The notes under the pieces: model-generated | Told to the model about the DNA's origin: nothing | What the model saw: the letters and a program-made list of their open reading frames with translations, nothing else | The model's database searches: none | Source of the DNA: Candidatus Dechloromonas phosphoritropha | GTDB taxonomy: Bacteria > Pseudomonadota > Gammaproteobacteria > Burkholderiales > Rhodocyclaceae | Direction: 5' to 3' | Assembly: GCA_016722705.1 (NCBI GenBank) | Contig: JADKGN010000001.1 | Span: 868,001 to 932,000, forward strand | DNA length: 64,000 bases | Part shown: positions 1 through 9,604 of the stretch, piece by piece | Layout of the letters: each line of letters starts with the position of its first letter | Position numbering within the stretch: position 1 is the stretch's first letter | Translations under genes and position numbers: made by a program

Positions 1-669
1 CGCCCGCTCGCCGATCTGCGGATCGACGATGCCAGCCACCGCGTTCGCGACATCGGCGCCGGTCACTTCGACACCCAGGCGCGCCAGGGCCAGGCCCATT
101 TCGAGGCCGATCGCCCCGAGACCGAGGATGCCGACGCGCTTCGGCAAAGCCGGCAAATCGAAAAGCTGGTCGGTCGTCACCGTCCGTTCGGCCACCGCAT
201 CCAGCCATTTCGGCACCACCGGGCTGGAACCGGTGGCGATCACTACGCTACCGGCGCGGACGATCTGGCTTTCGTCGCCGAGGATCACCTCGAGGACGCC
301 CGGCTCAAGGAAACGGGCCGGCCCCTCGAGCAGAAATTCGCCGGCCAGCGCCCGTGCGGCCTTGGCCGGACGGCTGGCAAACTGATCGCGCATCTTGCGC
401 AGCGCGGCCCAGGCTTGTGCGGTATCGAGCGTCAGCGATTTAACGCCGGCCCCGCCGATGGCGGCAAATTCCTTGCGTGCCGCCCACAAGGCGGCCGTGT
501 GCAGCGCAACCTTCGACGGCATGCAGCCGACCCGGGCACAAGTCGTGCCCAGCGGCCCGCGATCGATCAGCACGAAGGAGCGGCCGGCCGCGCGAACTTC
601 CCGCATGGCGTACATGCCGGCACTGCCGGCACCGATGATGGCGACGTCGATCGAGATTTCTGGCTTCAT
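1..669 (-). CDS. Dihydrolipoamide dehydrogenase-like flavoprotein (partial)
   Basis: The reverse-strand frame starts at the ATG at 667-669 and runs off the window edge, so only about 223 N-terminal residues are visible. It opens with the FAD-binding pattern GAGSAGMYAMRE and carries the redox-active disulfide motif GTTCARVGCMPSK near residue 45. Further on it has ATGSSP and the NAD-binding GLGAIGLEMG. This order is that of class I pyridine nucleotide-disulfide oxidoreductases (dihydrolipoamide dehydrogenase, mercuric and glutathione reductases). The active-site spacing and the following MPSK favour a dihydrolipoamide-dehydrogenase-like enzyme. There is no 2-oxoacid dehydrogenase gene next to it in the window, so its partner is unknown. 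It is divergent from the thiol-disulfide membrane protein at 842. Confidence 0.85.
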   Translation of the reverse strand, partial: MKPEISIDVAIIGAGSAGMYAMREVRAAGRSFVLIDRGPLGTTCARVGCMPSKVALHTAALWAARKEFAAIGGAGVKSLTLDTAQAWAALRKMRDQFASRPAKAARALAGEFLLEGPARFLEPGVLEVILGDESQIVRAGSVVIATGSSPVVPKWLDAVAERTVTTDQLFDLPALPKRVGILGLGAIGLEMGLALARLGVEVTGADVANAVAGIVDPQIGERA

Positions 670-841
670 AGCAAAAGTCTTTCGGTGGCAGCGAGGATTG
701 GCCCTCGCGAGGCTTTAAATATAAGCCGTTTACTATAAGCGGCTGCCCATGGAGAACATATCATTGAACTGTTCGTTGATGGCAACTTCAAGCACAGAGG
801 CGTATGATGGAAATGTAACTTGTTGTTGCAATTCAGTTTCC

Positions 842-2074
842 ATGCGCAAAACAATCCTTTTGCTACTTCTGTTCGTCCTATCTGGCGTCGGGCAGGCTGC
901 CGCACCACAATGGACAACGCTGGATGACCAGGGGCAAACCGAGGTTCATCTCTATCTCTTCTGGTCCCTGAACTGCCCCCACTGCCTCGAAGCCCGCCCG
1001 CAGATTCTTGATCTGGCCCGGAAGCACCCGTGGATTCGCGTGCATGACCATGAACTGAGCGAAAATCGGGAAAGCGTCAGGCGCTTCGTCGAGCTTGCCG
1101 AACAACTCGGGGCTGAAGCGCAGGCCGTACCGACCCTGATTTACTGCGGACAGATGGAAGTCGGCTGGGATGATCGGCCGGGCGCGTCCAGCGAGTTTCT
1201 CGCCCGCCTGGAAAATTGCCACAATGGCGCCGGCACCAATACCGCCATGCTCGCGCCCACTCAGCTGCGCCTACCGTTGCTCGGCGAAATCGATGCGGCC
1301 AGCCTTTCGCTGCCGGTGCTGACCCTCCTGGTCGCCGGTCTTGACGCTTTCAACCCGTGTGCCTTTTTCGTCCTGCTCTTCCTGCTTTCGCTCCTGGTCC
1401 ATCAACACAACCGGCGCCGCATGTTCATCATCGGCGGTGTTTTCGTCGCATTTTCCGGACTGATGTACTTCGCCTTCATGGCGGCCTGGCTGAACCTCTT
1501 CCTGGTCATCGGCAGCCTGCCCTGGGTCACGGCCGGCGCCGGCCTGCTGGCCGTGACCATGGGTGCGGTCAACGTCAAGGATTTCTACTTTTTTCACCAG
1601 GGTGCCACGCTGTCGATCACGGACGGCGGCAAGGCCGACATCTTCCAGCGTGCCCGGCGCATACTGAGCGCCGGCAAGCTGCCCACCATGCTGGTGACGA
1701 CGATCCTGCTAGCGATCGCCGCCAACTTCTATGAACTGCTGTGCACCGCCGGCTTTCCGATGGTCTATACCCGTCTGCTGACGTTGCAGGAAGCCGACGG
1801 CGCTCGCCATTATCTGTATCTCGTGCTGTACAACGTGATTTATGTACTGCCGCTGCTCTTCATCGTGCTGGCCTTCGTCCGCAGCATGGGCGCCCGCAAG
1901 CTGAGCGAGCGCGAGGGGCGGCTGTTGAAACTGCTTTCCGGGCTGATGATGCTCGGCCTCGGCGTCCTTCTTCTGCTCGCCCCGGAAAAATTGAGTAACG
2001 TCGCCATTGCGGCCGCCCTGCCGGTCGCCGCCCTGGCACTAACTTGGCTGGTCGCCCGCCTGACGCGAACCTGA
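842..2074 (+). CDS. Thioredoxin-fold/DsbD-like membrane protein
   Basis: A 410-aa protein. The ATG at 842 is preferred over the in-frame upstream ATG at 749 because it directly precedes a signal peptide (MRKTILLLLLFVLSG...QAAA). Residues about 20-130 form a periplasmic thioredoxin-like domain with the CPHC redox motif and a cis-Pro-like VPTL. From about residue 155 onward there are six or so hydrophobic segments resembling the DsbD/CcdA transmembrane electron-transfer core, including NPCAF and LLCTAGFP with the paired membrane cysteines expected of that family. It likely moves reducing equivalents across the inner membrane to a periplasmic thiol. The neighbours are flavoproteins and a c-type cytochrome, so a role in cytochrome maturation or sulfur redox chemistry is possible but not shown. 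Confidence 0.75.
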   Translation: MRKTILLLLLFVLSGVGQAAAPQWTTLDDQGQTEVHLYLFWSLNCPHCLEARPQILDLARKHPWIRVHDHELSENRESVRRFVELAEQLGAEAQAVPTLIYCGQMEVGWDDRPGASSEFLARLENCHNGAGTNTAMLAPTQLRLPLLGEIDAASLSLPVLTLLVAGLDAFNPCAFFVLLFLLSLLVHQHNRRRMFIIGGVFVAFSGLMYFAFMAAWLNLFLVIGSLPWVTAGAGLLAVTMGAVNVKDFYFFHQGATLSITDGGKADIFQRARRILSAGKLPTMLVTTILLAIAANFYELLCTAGFPMVYTRLLTLQEADGARHYLYLVLYNVIYVLPLLFIVLAFVRSMGARKLSEREGRLLKLLSGLMMLGLGVLLLLAPEKLSNVAIAAALPVAALALTWLVARLTRT

Positions 2075-2192
2075 ATGCCGTGCACGACCAGAACGCGGAA
2101 CAATTCGCCCGGATTTGTTTTGCGGCAATTCCCCTTTCGTGGCAATGAGCTACCCTGAAGCTTGCACTCTTCATGAACAGAAAGAACTGACG

Positions 2193-3332
2193 ATGTCCAA
2201 CAACGCCCCCCACATAGCCATCCTCGGTGCCGGATTTGCCGCTCTCAGCGCGGTTCGTGAACTACGCCGCCGGCTACCGCAGGCCAAAATCTCGCTGCTT
2301 GCGCCAAGTGCCGAATTCGTTTACTTGCCAAGCCTCATCTGGATTCCGCCTGGCATTCGCCAAGGTAGCGACCTGATCATCCCGCTCCGCAAATTTATCG
2401 AGAAACATCGCGTCGATTATCGTCAATGCACCGTTCAAGGCCTGGCCAACGGCGGGCGCACGGTGCTGACCGACCACGGCGAAATTGAAAACGAAGCCTT
2501 GATCATCGCCACCGGCGGCCGCTTCCTCAAAGGCATGCCCGGTATCGAACATGCGCTGACGCTGTGCGAGGGCGTTGCCGCCGCCGAGCGCATCCGCGAC
2601 CGCCTGAACGAAATGGACGGCGGTCATGTCGCCTTCGGTTTCGGCGGCAATCCGAAGGAGCCTTCGGCAATGCGCGGCGGACCAATGTTCGAACTGCTGT
2701 TCGGCGTCGAAACCTGGCTGCGCCAGCAAGGCAAGCGCGACAAGTTCAAACTGATTTTTTTCAATGCCGCAGCCGAACCGGGCAAGCGCCTGGGCGAAAA
2801 GGCGGTCAAGAACCTGCTCATCGAAATGCAGCGACGTGGAGTCGCCACCCATCTTGGCGAAAAGATTCTCGGCTTCGACGAACGCTCGTTAAAGACCGAA
2901 AATGCTACCTTGCCGGCTGACCTGATCCTCTTCATGCCCGGCCTGACCGGCCCCGCTTGGGCGGCACAATCGGGCATCGAACTGTCGTCCGGCGGCTTCT
3001 TCCCGGCCGATGAATATTGCGCCGTCAAAGGCTGCGACAAGGTATTCGTCGCCGGCGATGCCGGCAGCTACCCCGGCCCCGACTGGCTGCCCAAGCAGGC
3101 GCACATGGCCGACCTGCAAGCCAGGGCGGCGGCGGAAAATCTGGTAATGGTGCTGGCCGGCAAACCGCCGGTCGCCAAGCCGCGCCCGGAACTGATCTGC
3201 ATCGTCGACAGCGTCGATTCCGGCATGCTGGTCTACCGTGACCCAAAGCGCAGCCTGATGCTGCCGTCTTCCAAGGTATTCCACTGGGCCAAACGTTATT
3301 TCGAAACGCATTACCTGCGTACTTTTCGCTGA
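2193..3332 (+). CDS. FAD-dependent oxidoreductase, sulfide:quinone oxidoreductase-like
   Basis: A 379-aa flavoprotein. The start at 2193 follows a purine-rich stretch (AGAAAGAAC) and begins just before the dinucleotide-binding motif IAILGAGFAAL. An in-frame upstream ATG at 2115 adds residues unlike the family. Internal motifs are ATGGRF (residues about 105-110) and the C-terminal FAD signature VFVAGDAGSYPG, then KQAHMADLQARAAAEN, as in SQR and flavocytochrome c sulfide dehydrogenase flavoprotein subunits. Cysteines occur in YRQCTV, TLCEG, EYCAVKGC and LICIV, so a cysteine-based sulfide reaction is possible. The catalytic pair was not established by alignment. It is followed 18 bp later by a c-type cytochrome gene, the arrangement of flavocytochrome-type enzymes, but that cytochrome is broken. 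Confidence 0.7.
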   Translation: MSNNAPHIAILGAGFAALSAVRELRRRLPQAKISLLAPSAEFVYLPSLIWIPPGIRQGSDLIIPLRKFIEKHRVDYRQCTVQGLANGGRTVLTDHGEIENEALIIATGGRFLKGMPGIEHALTLCEGVAAAERIRDRLNEMDGGHVAFGFGGNPKEPSAMRGGPMFELLFGVETWLRQQGKRDKFKLIFFNAAAEPGKRLGEKAVKNLLIEMQRRGVATHLGEKILGFDERSLKTENATLPADLILFMPGLTGPAWAAQSGIELSSGGFFPADEYCAVKGCDKVFVAGDAGSYPGPDWLPKQAHMADLQARAAAENLVMVLAGKPPVAKPRPELICIVDSVDSGMLVYRDPKRSLMLPSSKVFHWAKRYFETHYLRTFR

Positions 3333-3349
3333 TCGGAAAATTGTCGCCA

Positions 3350-3859
3350 ATGCGCTTGTTTGCACGAAATCAAAAAAAGACACCGATCGGAATGCTTGCC
3401 CTGATTGCAGCACTTTCCTGCACAAGCGCTGCGGCCAACGAAATTCCGCAGAGCACGATCATCCGCTTCAACACCGTCTGCGCCAATTGCCATGAAGGTT
3501 AGTCCAGCGGTCGAATGAGATTTCAATCGGGTACAGCCGCAGCACGTCAGCACATGCAGCACTATCTGGGGCCAATTGTCGACGCGGACGTTGCGGCCTT
3601 TTTCGATCTGCTGCGTTACACCAAGGAAAAGTGTGCCCACTACCCGCAGCCTAGCCCGATACCCGCCAGCGGCATGTGGACGGCCGCTGACCTGAAGGAA
3701 TGGCGGAATCCCGATAACGGCGCCTATTTCATCGCTCTGGGCCATCTCGCGCCGGGCGACTATCGTTTGCAACTTTCCTTCGCTCCCCATGCCGAGGGAC
3801 AGCTAAAAATCACCGACCAGCATTTCGAAGCGCTCGTTGAAGCCTCCCTCTCGCTGTAG
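3350..3859 (+). pseudogene. c-type cytochrome gene with in-frame TAG
   Basis: From the ATG at 3350 the frame encodes a signal peptide (MRLFARNQKKTPIGMLALIA...SAAAN) and a heme-binding CANCH motif. It then meets TAG at 3500-3502 directly after CHEG. The same frame stays open downstream for another 118 codons (SSGRMRFQSGTAAARQHMQHYL...) to 3859, with family-like sequence and a candidate axial methionine. The two halves are therefore one gene of about 169 codons broken by a single nonsense codon. A sequencing error or a strain-specific mutation would look the same. The truncated 50-residue product would hold the heme site but no fold. It likely partnered the SQR-like flavoprotein just upstream. 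Confidence 0.6.
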
Positions 3860-3972
3860 GCCGGGCAGGAAATGATCTCCACCGTAATGACCGGCGCCCA
3901 CTAGCTGACCCTGCACAGCCAGACAGAGCTGACCGGTATGACCCTGCGCACCACCACGCGATAGGGAACCTA
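3860..3972. other. Intergenic, no gene recognised
   Basis: A short stretch between the broken cytochrome and the first insertion sequence. It shows no coding frame with family resemblance. It probably contains the decayed remainder of the cytochrome operon. Confidence 0.4.
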
Positions 3973-4660
3973 GGGCGTGTTGACAATCACGTGAGCCAGA
4001 TGAAAGCTGCGGCGAGGGCGACGAAGGAAGCGAAGCGTTCGGCGAGTTTGTCATAGCGCGTGGCGATGCGTCGGAACTGCTTGATCCGGCAGAAGAAGCG
4101 TTCTACCAGGTTGCGATTTTTGTAAAGGTGCTGATCGAAACTACGCTGGACAATACGATTGCTTTTGGGAGGGATGACCGCTTGAATCTCATTCGCAGCA
4201 AGATGCTCGATGATCGCGTCTGTGTCGTAGGCTTTGTCCGCACTCAGCGAGTCGGGCAACAGATCGCCCAACAGGGGCAGCGCTTTCGTCTCACCGGCTT
4301 CTCCACCGGTGAGACGAAAGCGGGCGAGTGACCCCAAGCCTTCAACCAGGGCGTGAATCTTGGTGCTCAGTCCGCCCCGTGATCGCCCAAGCGCCTGGCC
4401 ACCGTTTTTTTTGGTGCACCGGCGGCATGTTGATGGGCGCGAACGATGGTGCTGTCGATGAACACCTCTTCGAAATCTGCGTCCTGCGCCAACTGGGTGA
4501 AGATGCGATGCCAGACACCACGCCGCGACCAGCGAGCAAATCGTTGATAGACACTATTCCACGGCCCGAATGGGCATGGCAGGTCACGCCACGGACTACC
4601 CGTGCGAGCAATCCACAAAACCGCTTCAACGAACTGTCGATTATCGGCCACCGTGCACCC

Positions 4661-6053
4661 CAATCCTCTTGACTTAGCGCGTTTGCATATTTTACAGCCG
4701 CCGCGATAAGCCGGCCATATCGGGGTAGAATTGGGTCTCGTAACGGATTGATATTTATAGGTTAAATATGCCGTCCTAAATATGTCAATGTGCTTTTCAG
4801 GCTTGCGGACTTCATTCAGAGCACAGCCTTTCGCGAAGCGGCTCGCCGTGATTCCCGGAATTTCACGCGCAGCCGTGGATTGCCCTTCACCGATCTGATC
4901 GCTTTCCTGCTCAGCGGTGTGCGTGGGGCCGTGCAGGGCGAACTCGATGCGTTCTTCACGCTGCTGGCGCGGCGAACCCGCTTGTCTCGGGTGGTGACCG
5001 CCAGTGCGTTCTCGAAGGCGCGTAGCCGCCTCTATGCGAATGTCTTCGATCCGCTCAACACAGAGTTGCTGCGGCTGGTCGATGAAGCCCTTCCCGGTCA
5101 GCCGCTCTGGCAGGGATTGCGGGTTCTGGCCGCCGATGCCTCCCAAGGTTCGCTTGACCTTGCTCAACGCGGAGGGCAAGCGGTGTGTGCGCGAGGCGAC
5201 GCTGTTCGGCTTGTTTCGTCCGGGCATCGAGTTGTTCGATTCGCTGATCCTGCACAGCCCCCTGGTTGGTGAGCGGCAGATGCTGTTCGAGCGCCTGGAC
5301 CGGATTGACCGCCACGACATGCTGCTGCTCGACCGCGGTTACCCGGGCGCGTGGCTGGTGGCCGCCTTGCTGTATCGGGAGATTCCCTTTTGCATGCGCT
5401 GCGATTCGTCGTCGACCTTTGCCGCCATCACGCAGTTCATGCGCTCCGGCCAGGACGACACCGTGGTGACCCTGCCACCGCCGAATTGCCGGGATGCCGT
5501 CGATTATGAGTGTCCCCGCCAGGCCTCGACCGTACGCCTGATCCGCCAAGTGACACCCGCCGGTAAGGTGCGCGTGCTCATGACGTCCTTGCTCGACAGT
5601 GCGCAGTATCCGGCGCCTGCATTCGCAGATCTCTATCATCGGCGCTGGCGCATCGAAGAGGCCTTCAAGCGCCTCAAGCATCGCCTGTCGCTTGAGCATA
5701 CGTCTGGCTTGACCTGGCTCGCGGCCTGTCAGGACGTCGGCGCCAAGATGCTCTGCGACAACCTCAATGCGCTGGCGGTCTATCTGGCCACGGAGCACCT
5801 CATCGCCCCAGATTCGCCGTGGCGTATCAATCGCACCTTGGCTTTCTCGCATCTGCGCCGCCTGCTGCCCCAAGTGCTCACCGGCCGCCTTCGCTTGACC
5901 TCGCGCATCGTCGCCGCACTGTTCTCCGAGATTGTCCTGAACCTTCAAAAATTCATCCCCAACCGAAACCGACCGCGACCTATTCGACCCAAGCCACACA
6001 AGTCTCATGCCTACAAAACCGCTCCATGACAAGATGCTAAGTCACGAGGATTG
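4661..6053 (+). mobile_element. IS4-family element, copy 1
   Basis: 1393 bp, bounded by CAATCCTCTTGACTTAGC on the left and its near-perfect inverse GCTAAGTCACGAGGATTG on the right (one mismatch in 18). The flanks are an exact 10-bp direct repeat, CCGTGCACCC, at 4651-4660 and 6054-6063. The ends and target duplication are therefore certain. Related copies lie at 11800-13190 and 50926-52316. Confidence 0.9.
4790..6029 (+). pseudogene. IS4-family transposase, frameshifted (copy 1)
   Basis: By comparison with the intact copy at 51054-52292, the gene begins at a GTG (4790) and encodes LADFIQSTAFREAARRD... It changes frame at about 5143, where one extra C (GCCTCCCAAGG against GCGTCGAAGG) breaks the reading frame in the catalytic ADAS motif region. 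The second frame then runs to 6029 with the conserved YHRRWRIEEAFKRLKHRL (the YREK-like block with the catalytic Glu). The product is inactive unless supplied in trans. The 3' half is almost identical to the copy at 51 kb, while the 5' half differs more. Confidence 0.8.
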
Positions 6054-6164
6054 CCGTGCACCCCGGGTCGCTGGCTTTACCCGGCAACAGGGACGCTATC
6101 CGCTCAAACTGATCATCACGCAACCACAAACGTACCATCATCCTGACGCCACCCAAAAGTCAGG

Positions 6165-6384
6165 ATATGACCATATATCGACCTCTGTGAACATAGATGG
6201 TCGCCCCTCGTTTGCCAAGCCTTCAGTCAGTGACGTTCAACAGGTGGAGATTGCAGCCATAGATCCGGACTTTGATCGAGGCCACGGCCTCTGTCCCTGA
6301 TGGAATATGCAGATCGGTCGCTCAACAGCCCCCTCTACTCGAAGTACGAAGTTCACATCAGCATTCACCGATCCCGCTCTGACC
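6165..6384. other. Gap between IS elements, no gene seen
   Basis: About 220 bp between the damaged IS5 element and the IS3 element. A 7-bp inverted repeat (TCCTGAC...GTCAGGA, 6141-6166) lies at the IS5 edge. I see no protein with family resemblance. Bases 6382-6384 (ACC) are the target duplication of the next IS. Confidence 0.4.
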
Positions 6385-6473
6385 AGAGCCGGCCCCAGAA
6401 ATTCGGACAGAGGGATAAGTGATAGCCTTGCTCAATCACAGGCCGGATAGCGGCCGAAATGAGGAGCAAGAAG

Positions 6474-6776
6474 ATGACGAGAAGGAAGCGGCGGAATCAC
6501 TCGCCGGAGTTCAAGGCGAAGGTGGCGATGGCGGCCATCAAGGGCGACAAGACGCTGGCCGAGATGGCGCAGCAGTTCGATGTTCACCCCAACCAGATTA
6601 CCGACTGGAAGACACAGTTGATGGAGCGTTCGTCAGTCGTGTTTGGCGACACGGCCGCCAAGGAGAAAGGCCCGGACATTCTGGCCATGGAAGCAAAGAT
6701 TGGTCGCCTGAGTCTGGAAAATGATTTTTTAGAAGGCGCGCTCACCAAGGCGGGACTGCTGAGCGCAAGACGATGA
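6474..6776 (+). CDS. IS3-family transposase OrfA
   Basis: About 100 aa: MTRRKRRNHSPEFKAKVAMA..., a helix-turn-helix DNA-binding protein (LAEMAQQFDVHPNQITDWK) with a C-terminal leucine-rich segment (AKIGRLSLENDFLEGAL). The ATG at 6474 is chosen because GAGGAG lies 8 bases upstream; an earlier in-frame ATG at 6459 has no such site. It overlaps orfB by ATGA. A T6 run (TGATTTTTTAG) near 6722-6732 could allow the OrfAB fusion made by many IS3 elements. Confidence 0.85.
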   Translation: MTRRKRRNHSPEFKAKVAMAAIKGDKTLAEMAQQFDVHPNQITDWKTQLMERSSVVFGDTAAKEKGPDILAMEAKIGRLSLENDFLEGALTKAGLLSARR

Positions 6777-7603
6777 TTGACCGCAGCCACACCCTGCCGG
6801 TAGTCCGGCAATGCCGGATTCTCGGGCTTGCCCGGTCGACCGCCTACTACACCCCGGAACCTGTCTCGTCCGCCGATCTGGCGCTGATGCGCCGCATTGA
6901 TGAATTGCATCTGGAGCACCCGTTCGCTGGCAGCCGGATGCTGCGCGACCTGCTGCGCCTGGAAGGCCATTCCATCGGCCGCAAGCACGTGCGCACGCTG
7001 ATGAAAAAGATGGGGATCGAAGCACTTTACCGGAAACCGAACCTTTCCAAACGGCATGATGCCCACCTGATCCATCCCTATCTGCTCAGGGACCTGGTCA
7101 TCGACCGCCCCAATCAGGTTTGGGCCACCGACATCACGTACATTCCGATGCGCCGGGGCTTCGTCTATCTGGTCGCCGTTATCGACTGGTGCAGCCGGAA
7201 AGTCCTCTCCTGGCGGTTATCCAACACGCTGACTACGGATTTCTGTCTGGAGGCGGTCAGCGAAGCCATCTTGCATTTCGGCAAGCCGGATATCTTCAAC
7301 ACCGATCAGGGTAGCCAGTTCACCAGCAGCGATTTCACCGGGTTGCTGAAGGATAACGGAATCCGGATCAGCATGGATGGCAAGGGCTGCTGGCGTGACA
7401 ACGTCTTTGTCGAACGACTCTGGAAAAGCGTCAAGTACGAGGAGGTCTATCTCAAGGCTTACGACACGGTGGCCGATGCCAAGGCCAACCTGGGGCGCTA
7501 CCTGGATTTCTACAACGCCCGCCGACCGCATCAAACCCTTGACGGTAAAACGCCGGATACGGTCTACGTCGAAAACCTGCCAAAAGAGACGGTCGCAGCA
7601 TGA
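6773..7603 (+). CDS. IS3-family transposase OrfB (DDE integrase)
   Basis: 276 aa. An HTH_21-type N-terminus (HPFAGSRMLRDLLRLEGHSIGRKHV) is followed by an rve-type catalytic core. The catalytic residues are visible as DITYIPM (first Asp), NTDQGSQFTS (second Asp) and the Glu of NVFVERLWKSVKYEEVYL. The C-terminus ends with YNARRPHQTLDGKTP, the usual IS3 tail. It appears intact, so together with orfA and readable ends this element may be active. Confidence 0.9.
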   Translation: MIDRSHTLPVVRQCRILGLARSTAYYTPEPVSSADLALMRRIDELHLEHPFAGSRMLRDLLRLEGHSIGRKHVRTLMKKMGIEALYRKPNLSKRHDAHLIHPYLLRDLVIDRPNQVWATDITYIPMRRGFVYLVAVIDWCSRKVLSWRLSNTLTTDFCLEAVSEAILHFGKPDIFNTDQGSQFTSSDFTGLLKDNGIRISMDGKGCWRDNVFVERLWKSVKYEEVYLKAYDTVADAKANLGRYLDFYNARRPHQTLDGKTPDTVYVENLPKETVAA

Positions 7604-7860
7604 CCACCGCGTTACCCACCGCGCCGTCAGCCTACGGTCTAAACGGACCTTCGGCCGCCGTCACCGTGGATAACGCTACCCCGCAGGGCTCCACCTATCT
7701 CCGTGGAAAAACTGTCCAAACAAACGGGACCAGCTCTACCTACCTTGTCTCGCCATCACGTCATGATTGCTTGTGCAATCGGTGGCTCTCCTTGAAGTTT
7801 GCTGCCGTTGTATTGCTACCTTGCAGGGTTATCCACGGGGCCGATGGCCGAAGGTCCTTT

Positions 7861-8991
7861 TATTCCATTTCCACACCAATTAAGCAATAATAAGTGCATC
7901 TCAATGAGATCTGAGGTGTGGCATGGGAAGGCCGTTCAAGGGAGAGGGGTCGGTAGCGGAGGCGCTGAAGATTGTCAAAGAAGCCAAGAGTGTGGAACAA
8001 CTGCGCCAGGCCCAAGCGGTTGTTCTGCCGTTGTGCTACGGTTTGAATCTTGAGCAGACCGCCGCGGTGATCGGCGTTTCGCTCAGTTGGGTCTCACGAT
8101 TACGCAACGCGTTTCTGGCTGGACATCGGGTAGGCGGTGAATCGGAACCTGCACGAGGCGGACGCCACCGGGAGAATTTCACCCGAGCGCAAGAAGCCGA
8201 ACTGTTGAAACCCTTTTTCGACCAAGCGGCCAAGGGCGGTATATTGGTCGTCAGTCAGATCAAGCCGGCCCTGGAGAAAGCGCTGGGACGCCCGATGGCG
8301 CTGTCCTCCGCCTACAACGTGCTACATCGCAACGGTTGGCGCAAGCTGGCGCCAGACAAGCGACATCCGCAAAGTGATCCGACCGCGCAGGAGGCGTGGA
8401 AAAAAAACTCCCCGACACCCTTGCCGAACTCCGGAGAGATTTCGCTCAAGGAACCCCGATCCGTCTGATGTTTCAGGACGAAGCGCGCTTCGGGCGCATC
8501 AACGATGTGCGTCGTGCCTGGGCGCCCCAACCCATTCGACCGTTGTGCCGGGCCATGCTCACCCACGAATACACCTACGCCTACGCGGCCGTCGATGTGG
8601 ATACGGGCGCGCTTGACTCGCTGATCTTGCTGCACGTCAATACGCCGTGCATGCAGCTATTCCTCGACGAAGTGGCGGCACGCCATCCGATGGATCGGAT
8701 CGTCATGGTCCTTGACGGTGCGGGCTGGCATGCCAGCCAAGCACTCAGAACACCCGAAAACATACACCTGCTACCGTTGCCTCCCTATGCCCCTGAACTC
8801 AACCCGGTCGAGCATCTCTGGGATGAACTGCGCGAGAAGTTCTTCCACAACCTGGCCTTCGATAGCATCGATGCACTTGAAGATCAACTCGAATCGAGCC
8901 TCAAAACCCTTGAATCAGAGCACCAGCGTGTCCGCTCAATCGTACACTGGCCGTGGATAGTTAATGCATTAACGAATTAGAAATGGAATTA
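7861..8991 (+). mobile_element. IS630-family element
   Basis: The element is bracketed by TA at 7861-7862 and 8990-8991, the target of IS630/Tc1-type elements. Just inside are inverted copies of ATTCCATTTC (left TATTCCATTTCC, right GAAATGGAATTA). The flanks were once the 3' side of an IS110 element. Confidence 0.8.
7923..8980 (+). CDS. IS630-family transposase (two frames, programmed frameshift)
   Basis: The first frame (7923 to about 8405) encodes an HTH region (LNLEQTAAVIGVSLSWVSRLRN) and a winged-helix part. At the A8 run 8400-8407 reading must shift to the second frame, which ends at 8980 and contains the DDE core: MFQDEARFGR, VMVLDGAGWHAS, and LPPYAPELNPVEHLWDELRE with the catalytic Glu. 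Splitting at a homopolymer A-run is characteristic of IS630 relatives, so this is read as one frameshifted protein of about 350 aa and not as damage. Confidence 0.8.
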
Positions 8992-9604
8992 GACCGTAGG
9001 GCAGCGGCACGGTGGATAACCCGTATTCATGCCGCCGATCCATAGCAGGGTTCGTAGTCTCGCTCGTGGGCCAAGAGTGCCCAAATAATTCGAGCGTTCT
9101 TGTTGACCTGTGCCACCGCAGCCACGTTTTTGTGACGTCGCCCCATAACCTCTGCGAGCCAACTCCCGGTATAGGCTGCTTTGCGCTCGGCAACACGGAT
9201 TACGGCTCGAGCTCCGTGGATCAGCAGGGTCCGCAGATACGTGTCGCCACGTTTGCTGATGCCCAACAGTGTTTGCTTGCCGCCGCTGGAATTCTGTCGT
9301 GGCACCAGCCCCAACCAAGCCGCCAGTTGTCGGCCATTCTCAAAGTTCCGCGCATTGCCGATCGATGCCACCAGGGCGCTTGCCGTGATCGGACCAATGC
9401 CGGGAATCTGCGCTAACTTTCTACTCGCCACGCTCTCCCGGTGCCACGCTTGGATTTGTATTTCCAACTCATGAACCTGCCGGTCCAACTCTTTGAGGTG
9501 GTCACCAAGGCGTGCAAGTAGTTGGCGAAACATGCCTGGCAACCCATTCTCACCATCCTCCAGAACCTCAGGTACGTTGTTTGTCAAGATAGTTGTCACG
9601 TTAC

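Larger units (their letters stand above)
3987..6138 (-). pseudogene. IS5-family transposase split by an IS4 insertion
   Basis: Removing the IS4 element at 4661-6053 and one target copy rejoins a reverse-strand gene. It starts at the ATG at 6138 (MVRLWLRDDQFERIASLLPG), continues as CTVADNRQFVEAVLWIARTG at about 4620, and ends at 3987. It has the IS5/IS427 pattern: TGSPWRDLP, then IDSTIVRAHQH with the first catalytic Asp. A switch of frame at the A8 run at 4405-4412 follows (GAPKK then the downstream frame with DKAYDTD and NRNLVERFF). The A-run frame switch is the usual programmed frameshift of this subgroup and is not itself damage. The IS4 insertion inactivates the gene. Confidence 0.75.
3973..6160 (-). 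mobile_element. IS5-family element (IS427-like), interrupted
   Basis: The left end is near GGGCGTGTTGACAATC at 3973. The transposase reads leftward and its N-terminal coding part lies beyond an inserted IS4-family element (4661-6053). I could not find a matching right terminal inverted repeat near 6140-6190, so the right boundary is approximate and that end may be lost. Confidence 0.6.
6385..7737 (+). mobile_element. IS3-family element
   Basis: Imperfect terminal inverted repeats: AGAGCCGGCCCC...TTCGGACAG from 6385 and the inverse of AGAGCTGGTCCC...TTGGACAG ending at 7737. Direct repeats ACC (6382-6384 and 7738-7740) give the 3-bp target duplication usual for IS3. The element carries overlapping orfA and orfB. 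Confidence 0.85.

Noticed and set aside
30..740. Three forward ORFs near the window start
   Set aside because: They lie opposite the dihydrolipoamide-dehydrogenase-like gene and have no family features.
3500..3502. TAG as a recoded sense codon in the cytochrome
   Set aside because: No pyrrolysine or selenocysteine-like signal or machinery is visible; a nonsense mutation or base error is simpler.
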